DNA of 64,000 bases from Charina bottae (taxonomy: Eukaryota; Chordata; Lepidosauria; Squamata; Charinaidae), in assembly GCA_023362775.1 (NCBI GenBank), contig JALMGJ010000004.1, forward strand, positions 53,717,298-53,781,297, read 5' to 3'. Both the position numbers and the translations under genes were made by a program. The notes beneath the pieces were generated by a model. That model had not been told where the DNA came from. It ran no database searches and saw only the letters and a program-made list of their open reading frames with translations. Numbering within the stretch: the stretch's first letter is position 1; every line of letters begins with the position of its first letter. Below, one piece after another: positions 1 to 10,489 of this stretch.

Positions 1-562
1 TACAGTCATGTTGAGATGAGGTAATGTCATGGGAGCTGGTTTAATTTAAAAAATAGTGATTAAAAGTTTAATAAAGATCTGCTACGTTAGATAGCTGCTG
101 GGTGCTAGAGTTGCTTTTTAGATCTCGTTGGTGTCCAAAGCAACCATCAGCGTCTACAGTCAGAGACTGGTAGGTGCAAATAACAGAACTGAGAATAGCA
201 GGCTTAAAGTTTTCCTTGCATTTTCCACTTTTTTCCTGTCATGTGCATCACAGATTAAAGAAAAAGACAAGAACAACAACTAAATGTGCTTGTGTTACTT
301 TACCAAATGACCACCCGAAGGTGAATGTTAATGTGATGCATACACCAAGCCCATTTGGTATACCAAAGCTGATAGGGCAGGCAGTTGAAAGAATATTGGT
401 GACTGGAAACCACAACTGAGCACAGCAGGCAGGACAGGCTCTGTTGTAAAAATGGTCTTGCCCTCCAGTATTTCATTGAGTCTGTCCATGATACAGATAC
501 ATGAAGCAGACACCTCATCTATCGAATGGCAGAGTTGGCTCTTCTTATGGCAATAGTGTTTC
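1..562. other. Unassigned sequence, no gene seen
   Basis: Moderately AT-rich single-copy-looking DNA. The short open frames on both strands overlap one another and show no recognisable domain. I see no repeat ends here, and the stretch stops at the 8-bp target duplication of the hAT element that follows. Confidence 0.5.
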
Positions 563-570
563 CCCATAAT

Positions 571-1036
571 TAGGCTGACAATATTTCCTTGAGACAAAAA
601 CGGGACATTGGGATGGCAAAATGGGGCAGGGTCTTATGTAATATTCCGTATTCATGAAAAAGACAGGGGTCCCCGCCCCTGGTCCGCGCGATGGGCTCCT
701 GCCTGCAAACCCTGCCCCCGGTCCGCGCGATTGGCTGCTGCCTGCAAACCCTGTCCCCCAGTCCACATGATTGGCTCCCACCTGCAAACCCCACCCCCGG
801 TCCGCGCGATTGGCTCCCGCCTGCAAACCTCCTTTGCCGCGTGCTGATAGGCGGGAGGGCTTCCTCTTCCGGGCTGCCTCCAATCGGCAGCTCCGACTCG
901 GATCCTCCTTCCACGCCATTCCCGCCGGGTTTAAAAAATGGGACAAAATTGAGATTTTTATCAAAACGACGGGACAGTTGAAAAATGCTAAAAAAACGGG
1001 ACTGTCCCATTCAAAACAGGACATATGGTCAGCCTA
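571..1036. mobile_element. Non-autonomous hAT element, family A, with CCAAT/GC-box array
   Basis: The ends form an imperfect terminal inverted repeat: TAGGCTGACAATAT on the left and its counterpart TAGGCTGACCATAT on the right. The element is flanked by an exact 8-bp duplication, CCCATAAT (563-570 and 1037-1044), as expected for hAT transposition. No transposase is encoded. Inside lies a GC-rich array of about 39-bp units (676-830), followed by a segment with GGGAC/GTCCC motifs next to the right end. The open frames across the array are by-products of its base composition. Family A is my label. A recombinant relative lies at 55207-55766. Confidence 0.85.
676..830. repeat. CCAAT/GC-box minisatellite, about 4 units of 39-40 bp
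   Basis: The GATTGG (once GATGGG) core recurs at about 690, 729, 769 and 808, a spacing of 39-40 bp. Each unit carries an inverted CCAAT box (GATTGGCT), a TGCAAACC block and a C-rich GC box. The same unit is found in elements at 44.6, 49.7 and 55.4 kb. Confidence 0.85.
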
Positions 1037-1044
1037 CCCATAAT

Positions 1045-1376
1045 GCGGATTGGGCCTACACAACACATGGCCTGCCAAGCAGCCTTGTGCAGCCTGATGG
1101 CATTCTTTGTAAAAGTCAGTAAATCTACCACCACTGCTACTGCCCTGAAAGACACCCTGCCAAGTGCCTCCAGTGCCACCAGGCCTCACTGCTGCCACCA
1201 GCTCCAGCACTGCCGCTGCTTCACTAGCTGCCAAACAGCTGATCGGCATGCCAAGTATTCCTTTGCAGCCTGCCATTATTTTTAATGTATTGGTGTGGCC
1301 CTTCTACAAGTTGTGCAGGCTTGATGTGGATGGTTGACAATGTAACCTAACCCTGTCACCAGCTCTATGTCTGCAA
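1045..1376. other. Unassigned sequence between hAT and L1
   Basis: About 330 bases with CAG/CTG-like triplet richness near 1190-1230. The overlapping frames on both strands show no known domain. I see no gene. Confidence 0.4.
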
Positions 1377-1389
1377 AGGGACAGCCACC

Positions 1390-2501
1390 CTTCTTTTTTT
1401 TTTAAGAAACTTTATTAAATTTCAAAATACAAATAAAATATATAAAAATAGAAAGAGATTGAAGGAAGAAAAAACGAACAAAGAACAAACTTAAAAGTGC
1501 AAAAATAAAAAGAAAGAGACATAGAAAAAAGAGTGACTTCCGACCATCTTCAGTACAGATAAAAACATAAAAATACATTAACCTCTTACTCTATTTTAAT
1601 TACAGTACACATCATTTCTATACAGTCCTGATCATCAAATCCCAAAATCAAAACTTCATTTTTTTTCAGTTTCAAGCAAAAAGTCCAAAAGTGGGTTCCA
1701 ATCAGAAACAAAGTTTGACAAATTATTTTCTTTAATCAATGTAGTCAGTTTCTCCATCTCTGCCAATTCCATTAATTACACCATCCATTCTTCCACTGTA
1801 GGAATCTGTAAGTCCTTCACCTTTGTGCATATAAAAGTTTTGCTGCTGTTATTATGTATAAAAACAAAGGCCCAAATTTTCTTTCAAACTGTTTAAAAAC
1901 TTCTGGCTTCAATTTTACATTCACCTTAAGAATCCTTCGAATTAAGTACATATCTGATCCCAATATTCTTAGCTTTCTTACAAGTCCACCAAAGATGGTA
2001 AAAAGTACCTTCACCTTGAGAACACTTCCAACATGTGCGTTGACATTCCCTTATACACCTTCAACAATTTATCAGGAGTTAAGTACCAATGATACATCAT
2101 CTTATAAAAATTATCTTTCAAGTTGTAATTCAGTGTGAATTTCAGGCCTTTGCTCCACATACTTTCCCATTGAGCTAGCATGATATCATATCCAAAATTC
2201 TTTGCCCATTGAGTAATACAATCTTTATCATAATCATCTTCTGTATTCATTTTCAATAAAAGTTTGTACCTCTTAGCAATAGCATGCTCATTATTAGCAC
2301 ACAAATCCAATTCAAACTGAGTTTCCTCATTTGCAAAGCTATAAATCTTATAGGATATAAATGTGATCAATCAATCAATCAATCAGTCTTATCCAAATTA
2401 AATCTTTCTGTCAATTGCGCATAAGTAAACCAATGGTAAGCATAACCTTCCGTTTCCAATTCTTCTCTTGTTTTTAGTTTGGGTTCACTGTCAACGAAAG
2501 T
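1390..2501 (-). mobile_element. 5'-truncated L1 LINE, 3' end
   Basis: On the minus strand this is the end of L1 ORF2, then an A-rich 3' UTR with an AATAAA-type signal and a poly(A) tail (the T run near 1393-1402). A 13-bp direct repeat, AGGGACAGCCACC, flanks it (1377-1389 and 2502-2514), so it is a target-primed insertion about 1.1 kb long. The translated fragments resemble the fuller ORF2 C-terminus at 40.9 kb, for example WESMWSKGLKFTLNYNLKDN near 2130-2185. The frame is broken into at least three pieces, so the copy is dead. Confidence 0.9.
1817..2501 (-). pseudogene. L1 ORF2 C-terminal region, broken
   Basis: Pieces in different frames cover the region after the reverse transcriptase. 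In protein order: the TREELETEGYAYHW block (2400-2480), the NEHAIAKRYKLLLKMNTEDD block (about 2240-2305), the [19 protein letters not shown] block (about 2040-2100) and a last piece near 1817-1950. The cysteine/histidine knuckle expected after the third block is damaged at the frame change near 2011. An AATC run at 2367-2384 also interrupts the reading frame. Confidence 0.8.
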
Positions 2502-2514
2502 AGGGACAGCCACC

Positions 2515-3269
2515 TTTGAGTACCCCTCTTTATTAAGACTAACTAGAATATACACCAAATCATAACTTTGATCATATGTGATTAAAGGCAGGTTCCCCAG
2601 TGAGCAGCAAGCTGTAACCGTAAAAACAGAATGCAAATTTGTTTAAAATACAAAGCAATATAATTTGCCATATGGATGAATAAAAATTATACACAGGCCA
2701 GCAATGATGCCATTAATTCTTTCTCTGGCCAACAAGTACTGACAAAACTTTTACTGGGTGATAAATTATGCCAGCACAATTAACAACTATGTGAGAAGAG
2801 TTTTACAACAATAAAACAAAACAAAAAGAAGTAACCATTAAAAGTGCAATACTGTTAAAGCCAACAGAGTTAGCACCAAATCAACACATACTCCAATAAA
2901 TACCTGGCTAAAACCAGCGTTAGAAATTTACTTTAATTCTCTTCATCCCTGTATTTAATTGCTTTGCATATCTTCCACTATAATAGTGCCACACTCTTTT
3001 TCTAGTGTCCTTTTTATACTACAACTTTTCCCCTCCTTTATTGGTTAATCTGTTAAAACTCTTGGATGTTTTAAAAAATACCATTCAATCTAGCTATTCT
3101 TTTCCTAGTAACAAGATCCTGAGAAGTTGCAATCCTCAGAGATGAAACTATCTAGGTAAGAAAATTTCTAGCCCTTCTGTTGTTATTGGGACAAAATGGA
3201 AGGTATTATAAAAGGCACAAACATATTTGCAGGTTAAACATCTAGAGCCTAACTATGGATGTGATCTCC
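2515..3269. other. Unassigned AT-rich sequence
   Basis: No frame of interest, and no repeat ends recognised between the L1 target duplication and the next hAT element. Confidence 0.5.
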
Positions 3270-3277
3270 CCTTAGTG

Positions 3278-3586
3278 CATAGCTTTCCAAACTGTGTGTC
3301 GCGACACAGTACTGTGTCGCCTGCGGGGCCCAGGTGTGCCGCGCAAAACCTGGAAGCGCTGATGGTGCGCCGCCACCGCACGCGGCAGTGCGCATGGTGG
3401 CAGTGGCAGCGGGCCATCAGCGCTTCTGGGTTTTCGTGCGGCACACCAGGACGCCGTCACCGCCGCACGTGAAAACTCAAAAGCGCGCCAGCGCACGAAA
3501 ACCCGGAAGTGCCGCTGCGGCGGTGCTTCTGGGTTTTCGCGCGCTGCCGTTGGTGTGTCGCCAACTGAAAAGTTTGGAAAGCCCTG
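3278..3586 (+). mobile_element. hAT MITE, family D (CAGAGCTTTCCAAAC ends), divergent CpG-rich copy
   Basis: The ends are CATAGCTTTCCAAACT and AGTTTGGAAAGCCCTG, a terminal inverted repeat. An exact 8-bp duplication, CCTTAGTG, flanks the element (3270-3277 and 3587-3594). The interior is strikingly GC- and CpG-rich and holds inverted pairs, such as AGCGCTGATGG against CCATCAGCGCTT, so the single strand could form several hairpins. There is no transposase. It differs internally from the other five family D copies here, so it is probably a subfamily. Confidence 0.85.
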
Positions 3587-3594
3587 CCTTAGTG

Positions 3595-5420
3595 GGATTA
3601 AAGAGTACTGTACTTAATAAGAGCAGAGCCACATTTCCTGCAAGAGGTACAATCCTGGTGCTTGCTTTTCTGTTTTCAGGCTGATAAAGGGTCTTGTGTT
3701 TGCCTGAGGTTTCTGTTCATGCGATACCTTAAAGGTAGTCTTCTTAGTGGACTAGAATGTCCTGTCATGAGTCATAGTGGCTGTTTATGGGCCATTGCCA
3801 CAGTGCTACAGAAAAGCGCTACAAAATAAATTTAAACCAAGTTATTGGAGAAAGTCACAGTTAAGTCCATCACATTTCAAATAACATCCAATTAATCTGG
3901 ATAAATCTTTGAGATAGTATAAAAATCTTTGTAACATCATACATAGCATTTTAAAGAGAATTAAATGAGAACCATTTTCAATATCTACCCAAAATATCTG
4001 AAGCCTACTACAGGAGTACACCCTCAGGTTGTGTGGCTTAGGTGCAAGGGTACAGAAATAACTCACTTTCCCATTTGATTCATCTTCTTTTTCTTTCTTT
4101 AGACAAGGCTGGAGAACTGAATCTGGCTCAAGGGATGGATTTTCTGCACACTGCAATGGAACTAGGTCAGGGATGAGGTTTTGGAACGGTGAAGCACCAT
4201 CCTTTCCCCCAAAGTCCTTACCATTTCCATCTTCTACCTTTTTCTCAAATGGAAAGAATGATCTGTTCACTTGCAGGGTGGGAATACTCTGTCCCTGCAT
4301 TAGTCCATGCCTTGAACAGTATTAGCTGCAAAATAATAGTGCATTTTGGTGGAATAATGATAACAATAATGGGATGAACTTCATATTGCAAGTTAGAAAG
4401 AGAATTATTTGGATTAATGCTCCTACTCTAGATTCAGTTCATTTGCATGTTTAATTCTAAGTATGCATACCTAAGGTGGAACAACATTTCTAGAGGTAAG
4501 TATACAGGTCCAGCATTTTACTTGAAAAAAAAACTTCTCTGGGGAAAAGGAGCCATTTGCTGTTCTAGTTTATTACTACATTATTTATTCAATTTATACT
4601 CCATCTTTCAATTCTAAAAAGTAAAGCACCAGGTAGGGAAGGCTGACCAATGGTCTTGGATTATTTACAATAAACAAAAGACTCATTTTGAGCATTTGGC
4701 TGGTAGCCTGAATATTACTGAAGGATGGAAAAGGCAGTATTAATTCTGGCCACCATTTGAAACACAGTTTAGGTTTACCTTCAACGTAGAAGAGTTTGAG
4801 AAAGAATCATTAAAGCGTTAAGTTTATTCAACTTTCCATTCAAAAGATTGTCCTCCTCCTCCATCTACAGTACTTTCTACTTTCTTCCTTCTTCCTTCTC
4901 CTTTTGTTAACTTGATCAAAGCATAAATTAGTGTCTACAGGTAGCTTGCAATTTGTCATGAGAGTTCCCTTTTCCCCCTCTAGCATGCATTCTCAGCTTT
5001 GTTCCTTCAAAAGAGTATCACGTAGGGCAAAATGGTCAGGATCTTTTTTCACTGAAAAGTATCCTGAAGCAACAATCCAAAAACTGTACCCAGTGAAATA
5101 TTTGACTTTTTCCCCCTCCCCATTCCTCTGAATAAGAGGACAAAATGTCTTTGAAATGCAATCAAATAACAAAAACAGCTTTTAACATTATGTTTTGTGT
5201 GAGATATTGGCTCTCCACACAGTTTAGGAAGCTGGGCAGAGCAGAGCTCTAGGCCTGCTAAGAAGAGAATTGACACAGAGGCTCAGGGGAAGCTAACAAA
5301 AATAATTCATAATATTAAAGGTTAAATCCTACATACACATACTCTCCTGAGCCTCTCCCTGTATGATCTAGGGAGACAGGTAGGTAGCTCAGAAGGCAGT
5401 CAGGTATTTTATTGATCATT
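3595..5420. other. Unassigned sequence, no supported gene
   Basis: The longest frame is a 152-codon minus-strand frame (3842-4300), which shows no domain I know and no splice context I can defend. A pyrimidine-rich patch lies near 4840-4910. I see no clear transposon ends. Confidence 0.4.
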
Positions 5421-5433
5421 ATAAATGCATGTT

Positions 5434-6174
5434 CTTTCTGCCATTAGGGTGGTATCATCTGCATAATTGAGGTTGTTGATATTTCTTGTGATTCATCCAG
5501 CCCGGCATTTCTCATGATGTACTCTGCATATAATCACTTCCTGGCAAATAGAAGGGGAAGAAATGGAAGCAGTGACAGATTTTATTTTCTTGGGCTCCAA
5601 GATCACCGCAGACGGTGACTGCAGCCATGAAATTAAAAGACGCTTGCTCCTTGGGAGGAAAGCTATGGCAAACCTAGACAGCATATTAAAAAGCAGAGAC
5701 ATCACCTTGCCGACAAAGGTCCGTATAATTAAAGCTATGGTTTCCCCAGTAGTAATGTATGGCTGTGAGAGTTGGACCATAAGGAAGGCTAAGCGCCAAA
5801 GAATGGAGGCTTTCGAACTGTGGTGCTGGAGAAGACTCTTAAGAGTCCCTTGGACTGCAAGGAGGTCAAATCAGTCAATCCTAAAGGAAATCAACCCTGA
5901 CTGCTCATTGGAAGGACAGATACTGAAGCTGAAGCTCAAATACTTTGGCCACCTAATGCGAAGAGAGGACTCACTGGAAAAGACCCTGATGCTGGGAAAG
6001 ACTGAAGGCAAAAGGAGAAGGGGACGGCAGAGGATGAGAGGTTAGATAGCATCACCGATGTAACGAACATGAATTTGAGTAAACTCCGAGAGACAGTGGA
6101 GGACAGGAAGGCCTGGCGTGCTATGGTCCATGAGGTCACGAAGAGTCGGACACAACTGAACAACAACAACAAAA
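5434..6174 (+). mobile_element. BovB (RTE) LINE copy with 5' inversion (twin priming)
   Basis: A 13-bp direct repeat, ATAAATGCATGTT, brackets the copy (5421-5433 and 6175-6187). Bases 5434 to about 5532 are BovB in antisense; they match the same strand of the minus-oriented copy near 32660-32780. From about 5533 to the CAACAACAAC tail the sequence is BovB in sense. The inverted piece comes from just upstream of the sense piece in the parent element, with roughly 120 bases lost between them. This is the classic product of twin priming. The inverted piece also lacks about 20 bases relative to the 32.7-kb copy. Confidence 0.93.
5563..6045 (+). pseudogene. BovB ORF2 C-terminal fragment
   Basis: A 160-codon open frame reading through the post-reverse-transcriptase region, with the segments FIFLGSKITADGDC, MYGCESWTIRKA, VPWTARRSNQSIL and KYFGHLMRREDSLEKTLM. 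It stops early at RQRMRG, where the sister copy at 32 kb continues RMRWLDSITNVTN. The remaining C-terminal sequence is still visible downstream (6046-6160) in another frame. It is a remnant with no catalytic domain. Confidence 0.88.
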
Positions 6175-6187
6175 ATAAATGCATGTT

Positions 6188-9100
6188 ATTAGGGTTTTTT
6201 TTTTAGAAAGTAACCCATCTGGGAAACAAAGCATGGATAGTAATGGATACCCAAAGTCAAATTATCATCAAACCTGAAAGAACGTTGAATAGAACAAAGC
6301 AAACTCCAATCTTTAAAAAAGCATTTAATGAGAAAGGAAAATACTGTTTACTTTGGAAAGATTTATGGGGATGACATAATTTACTTTGCCTTATCTCCTC
6401 ACCTGTTTTTCCTCAGGGAGACTATCATTTTTAACTAGCTGTCCAGAGGCAACAAGATAATAATGATAGACAAATTCAAAAAAAAAAAAAAAGCTAAAAA
6501 TGCTGCAAAAACATATGAAAGAGTCAGCCCTTTCATATAATATTGAAACAATTAACAGAAAGCATTTTCATGAGATCTGATAATAAATCCTTGCAGTGTC
6601 AAAATTCTTGGTAACTGGATAATTTACAGGATTAGAAAGATACCATCACAGAGTGATTCATTTGAACTCCCAAGATGGGCACCTCCTTACTTCCTTAAAT
6701 AACCCAAAATCAAGGCACAATAATAATAATACTAATCCCAGTAAAATAAATATTGTGTTCCAAAAATAAACTAAAACTGCAGTTACGTGTTATTTATCAC
6801 AATATCCTTAATTTAACAGCCGGGCTCAAATTAGTTGCAATTTAACACTATTTAATGTGTAATGTACTGTATGTGTATGTACTCAAGGTAATGATGGTTG
6901 AAAAGTAGATTCTTTTAATTATTTCAGATTTGGTAGTAGTTGTGATCTAGGGTGTGGCTATTGCTCTCTACTGTAGATTATAATAATTAGCATTTAAATA
7001 GTGTGCCAGAGTGTTCAAAGGGCCTATACCGTATTATCTCTCAATTTTACTTTGAATTGAATACAGTAGTATAGAAATATTACTGTATTGGGAGGAAAGC
7101 TGGTTTTGGAGTGGAAGTGAATAACTTAACTTGGGACATCTAATGAATTTATGGCAGTGGTCTAAATTGGACACTTCCTGATTGGCTGATCCTTTTTATG
7201 TGTACTTAGGAATAAATCCCCTTGAATGCAATAACATTTTTCACAAATAAGTGTGCCCAGCATTGCCACCTTAAACAGTTTTGCAATCAGCTCGTGCTAG
7301 AAAGCCGAAAAGAGAGACTTGTTAGTCTGAACAAGTGCTATCAGATCCTCCTCATTTTTGGTACAGCTTTGTAATTTTAGAATTTGATATTCCCTTTGCA
7401 TATCTTATGGCTGTGTATTTAGCTATAAAGCAGATGATCTCATTTCTGTTCACACCTCCCCCCTCTGCCCCATCCTGTTATTCTGGGCTCTACTGGACCT
7501 TCTACAATCCTTATATGTAAAAGGAGCGACAAAAAGGGGTGACAAATCCCAGATCACCAGCCTAATTACTAATTTAAACAAGGCAGAGCATGTATAGTTT
7601 CTGTATTTTAAGTTTATTGAAATCATATTGTGATCATGGCAACATGGTTCTATATTTGAGAAGCACTATTGTTTAAGACATGGATATTACACTTTTACAG
7701 TTCAGGTAAAACAGTGGATGCTTGTAAGGTTCATGCCTAACCAGAATTCCCCTAAGTATGAAATATTGTTTTAAAATAGGAAAAATGAATGGGTGCCATC
7801 TTTTACTCTTTGATCTGTGTAATTGGAGTTTGGAATTGGAGCCCAACTTAGAGGGAGAAGCAAAAAAGGGCTGTGGAACATAAAGCAGAAAAAAAATGTA
7901 TAAAAAGAAGAAATTTCACTGAACTAATATGTCAGTGTGTTATTTTATATAAAGAAGGGGAAAGTACTTTTCTTTAACAGTATATACTGGCGTATCTCGT
8001 AACTGATTTTGCTTGCCAGAACCTGTTTATAACAACCACGGCATTTTCAGATTAACGCTAAAATTACATATATTGTACTGACATAGGAATGCATACACAT
8101 GAGAGTTTATTTGCTGTATTAATCTGTGTGGAAAATTCCAAATTGGAGCTGAAGAGGCAAGAATGCAAATTTTTGCATTGCTGTTAGGATACAAATAAGG
8201 AAGCTTTATTTTATGCTGATAACAATGCTGACGCCAGGGATTTCTGATGGTTTGTGGAAGTGCTATGATGAAAGCATGTTTGTTTGGGTGTCTGACTGAA
8301 TTTCCTTTGAAATAAAGATAAATAGCTTTTGGAATGAAAGCAGTTGGACGTTATAGGGAGAGGCATGAAAGATTCATTTAAAAACTGCTATTGGTGATCA
8401 GAACCTTGGATGTTTGTGCAAGAAGCAAATGGGAAGGGATGAAAAATATGCAAGAAGGGAAAAAAATTCTATTGCAGCAAGTCATAAAGTGAATTTCCTT
8501 TATTATATTGCTTTTGCAATATTGAACAATATCCAGGCCCTCTAAGGATGGAACACTGTTTATGGGATGTCCTCTTGGTGACAAGAAGGCCATTTTTTAC
8601 TAACTTCCCTGATGACAATCCCTTCCACAGCATGGAAAACCTGGGGACTTTCTGGAACAATATGAAAGATGATGTGGGCAGCTGCAAGGAACAGAAATGG
8701 ATTGGTGAGCAAAAATGGACTCAACGTTGCTTCAAGGGATATCCTTTATTTCTGGTAATGGGGGGAAAAACCCTTTCTGTTCAAGTTCTGTCTTACCAAG
8801 ATTTAGGATTGGTTAATTTTGGTATACGTTTTGCATGGAGAAGATGCATTGATTTTAAATCAATGTCTGATGTCAATAATGGATTAATTGAAGGGATTTG
8901 AAATTTAATCCAGGCAAGATGGAAGTATTTTTGGCGAGTTGTAAGGAAGATCAAAGAACCAAAATTTCAGACCATATTGGAAAGAATCACACTGTCTTTG
9001 AAAATTCAAGTTTTTAGCTCAGGATTTGGCTATGAGCCTGGAAGCCTAAGTTTTGGCAGTCACTCAGAGTGTATTTGCTGATTAACATAGCTGCACCCAT

Positions 9101-9347
9101 TGGGAAGATTTTGCCACCGTGAGGCATGTCAGGATAACATCTTGTTTGGACTACTGTTACATATAGATAGGATTACCTTTGAAAAGTATCTGGAAATTTC
9201 AGCTAATCTCAAATGCCTAGCTAGAGTGGGAGTAGTTACAGGTGCATATGATTTCTATGTCATGACAACTTCAGTTTGTTTTGTGGTACAATTCAAAATG
9301 TTGACTGTGATCAACAAAGACGTCTTAGTGTTTTGAAGGGAAAAATG
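6188..9347. other. Unassigned AT-rich sequence, no gene seen
   Basis: About 3.2 kb with no frame carrying a recognisable domain. There is an A run near 6480. A phrase at 7195-7235 resembles a common amniote repeat but is too short to name. Confidence 0.45.
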
Positions 9348-9355
9348 TTGTAGAC

Positions 9356-9591
9356 CAGAGCTTTCGAAACTTTTCATGTTGGTGACACACTTTTTAGACA
9401 TGTATCATTTCGTGACACACTCCTACAGTAGGGCATCATTTCGCGACACACTCTTACAGCAGGGCACAAGGCAGGCACTAGGACCTGCGCGGAATCCTGG
9501 CAGGGCAGGTTTGGAGGCAGCAGCAGCCGCAACACACCCAGACACTGCAGCCGACACACTAACGTGTCCCGACACAGTTTGGAAAGCTCTG
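9356..9591 (-). mobile_element. hAT MITE, family D
   Basis: The ends are CAGAGCTTTCGAAACT and AGTTTGGAAAGCTCTG, flanked by an exact 8-bp repeat, TTGTAGAC (9348-9355 and 9592-9599). It is in reverse orientation relative to the 16.6-kb copy. It has one copy of the internal block around GGCACAAGGCAGGCACTAGG. It carries no coding capacity; the frames across it are incidental. Confidence 0.93.
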
Positions 9592-9599
9592 TTGTAGAC

Positions 9600-10400
9600 A
9601 ATCTCAATTAGTTGCCGTCCACATGTTTTAGACTGCAACTATTAATATTATGTGCTAAATCCAGCTTTCCTAAGCAGCTGAGAATTTTGGTAGTTGAAGT
9701 CTAATATACTGTATTGGAGGATACCAGCGTGAGAAAGCAGGCATAAGAAAGTAAGCAGTGACTTATATGTTTAGAATATTTTTCCCAATAAATGGATCAG
9801 CTCACTTGATATTAGTATCAGCATTAGTGTCTGGAAGTGTGGGACTGGGCTGAGATTCCCTTCCAAGGGTAGCCTCGTCTTGTTCACAGTGAAGTCAACA
9901 AAGTGGAAGTGGAAGGAGCATGAAAGTCCAGCTTTCTGTGCTCCATATTGAGTTCATAGCAAACCCTTTCAGGGTTAGAGCTGATTACATGTAACTAAAC
10001 TTTCCCATGAATATGCCAACGAGAACACCTTACAGGAACCTTTCTGAAAAAAACACACCTGAGATTTCTCATGGGTATCATTTCCTTCTCTGATCTCAGT
10101 GCTTTAGCTCTGCAGGAAATGACATTCACATCCAGGGTGTCATTTTTCAGTACAGAGTCTAACCGGGGTCCGCCTGTGAGCCCTCCCTGCACTGGTCACC
10201 TTTTCAGCAATTAAAAAGTTATTTTGTTAGCGTAGGGATATACTGGCAGGGAGGATGGACTGAACAAAACCTGTTTGGAGTTTTCAATTTCCTTTATGTT
10301 TCTCAAGATAATACTTGAAAATAGTCCTTTCAAGGTGATGCCATTAATTCCCAAATCCCTATCCTGTTCCTGCACTTTGTAGAGAGAAGGATCTCTAAAG
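9600..10400. other. Unassigned sequence
   Basis: No gene and no recognised repeat between the family D element and the short MITE at 10.4 kb. Confidence 0.45.
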
Positions 10401-10408
10401 ATTTAGAG

Positions 10409-10481
10409 CAGTGTTTCTCAACCTTGGCAACTTTAAGATGGGTGGACTTCAACTCCCAGAATTCCCCAGCCAGCCATACTG
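10409..10481. mobile_element. Short hAT MITE, CAGTGTTTCTCAACC family
   Basis: It begins CAGTGTTTCTCAACCTTGG and contains the phrase ACTTCAACTCCCAGAATTCC. Both sides carry ATTTAGAG (10401-10408 and 10482-10489), an exact 8-bp hAT target duplication. Relatives lie at 30.75, 38.56, 49.12 and 55.9 kb. Confidence 0.85.
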
Positions 10482-10489
10482 ATTTAGAG

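Noticed and set aside
3300..3560. CpG island promoter of a host gene
   Set aside because: The GC-rich block ends exactly at the inverted ends and 8-bp duplication of a MITE, and no gene follows on either strand.
3842..4300. 152-codon minus-strand frame as a host exon
   Set aside because: No recognisable domain and no splice-site or neighbouring exon support. It is left as unassigned.
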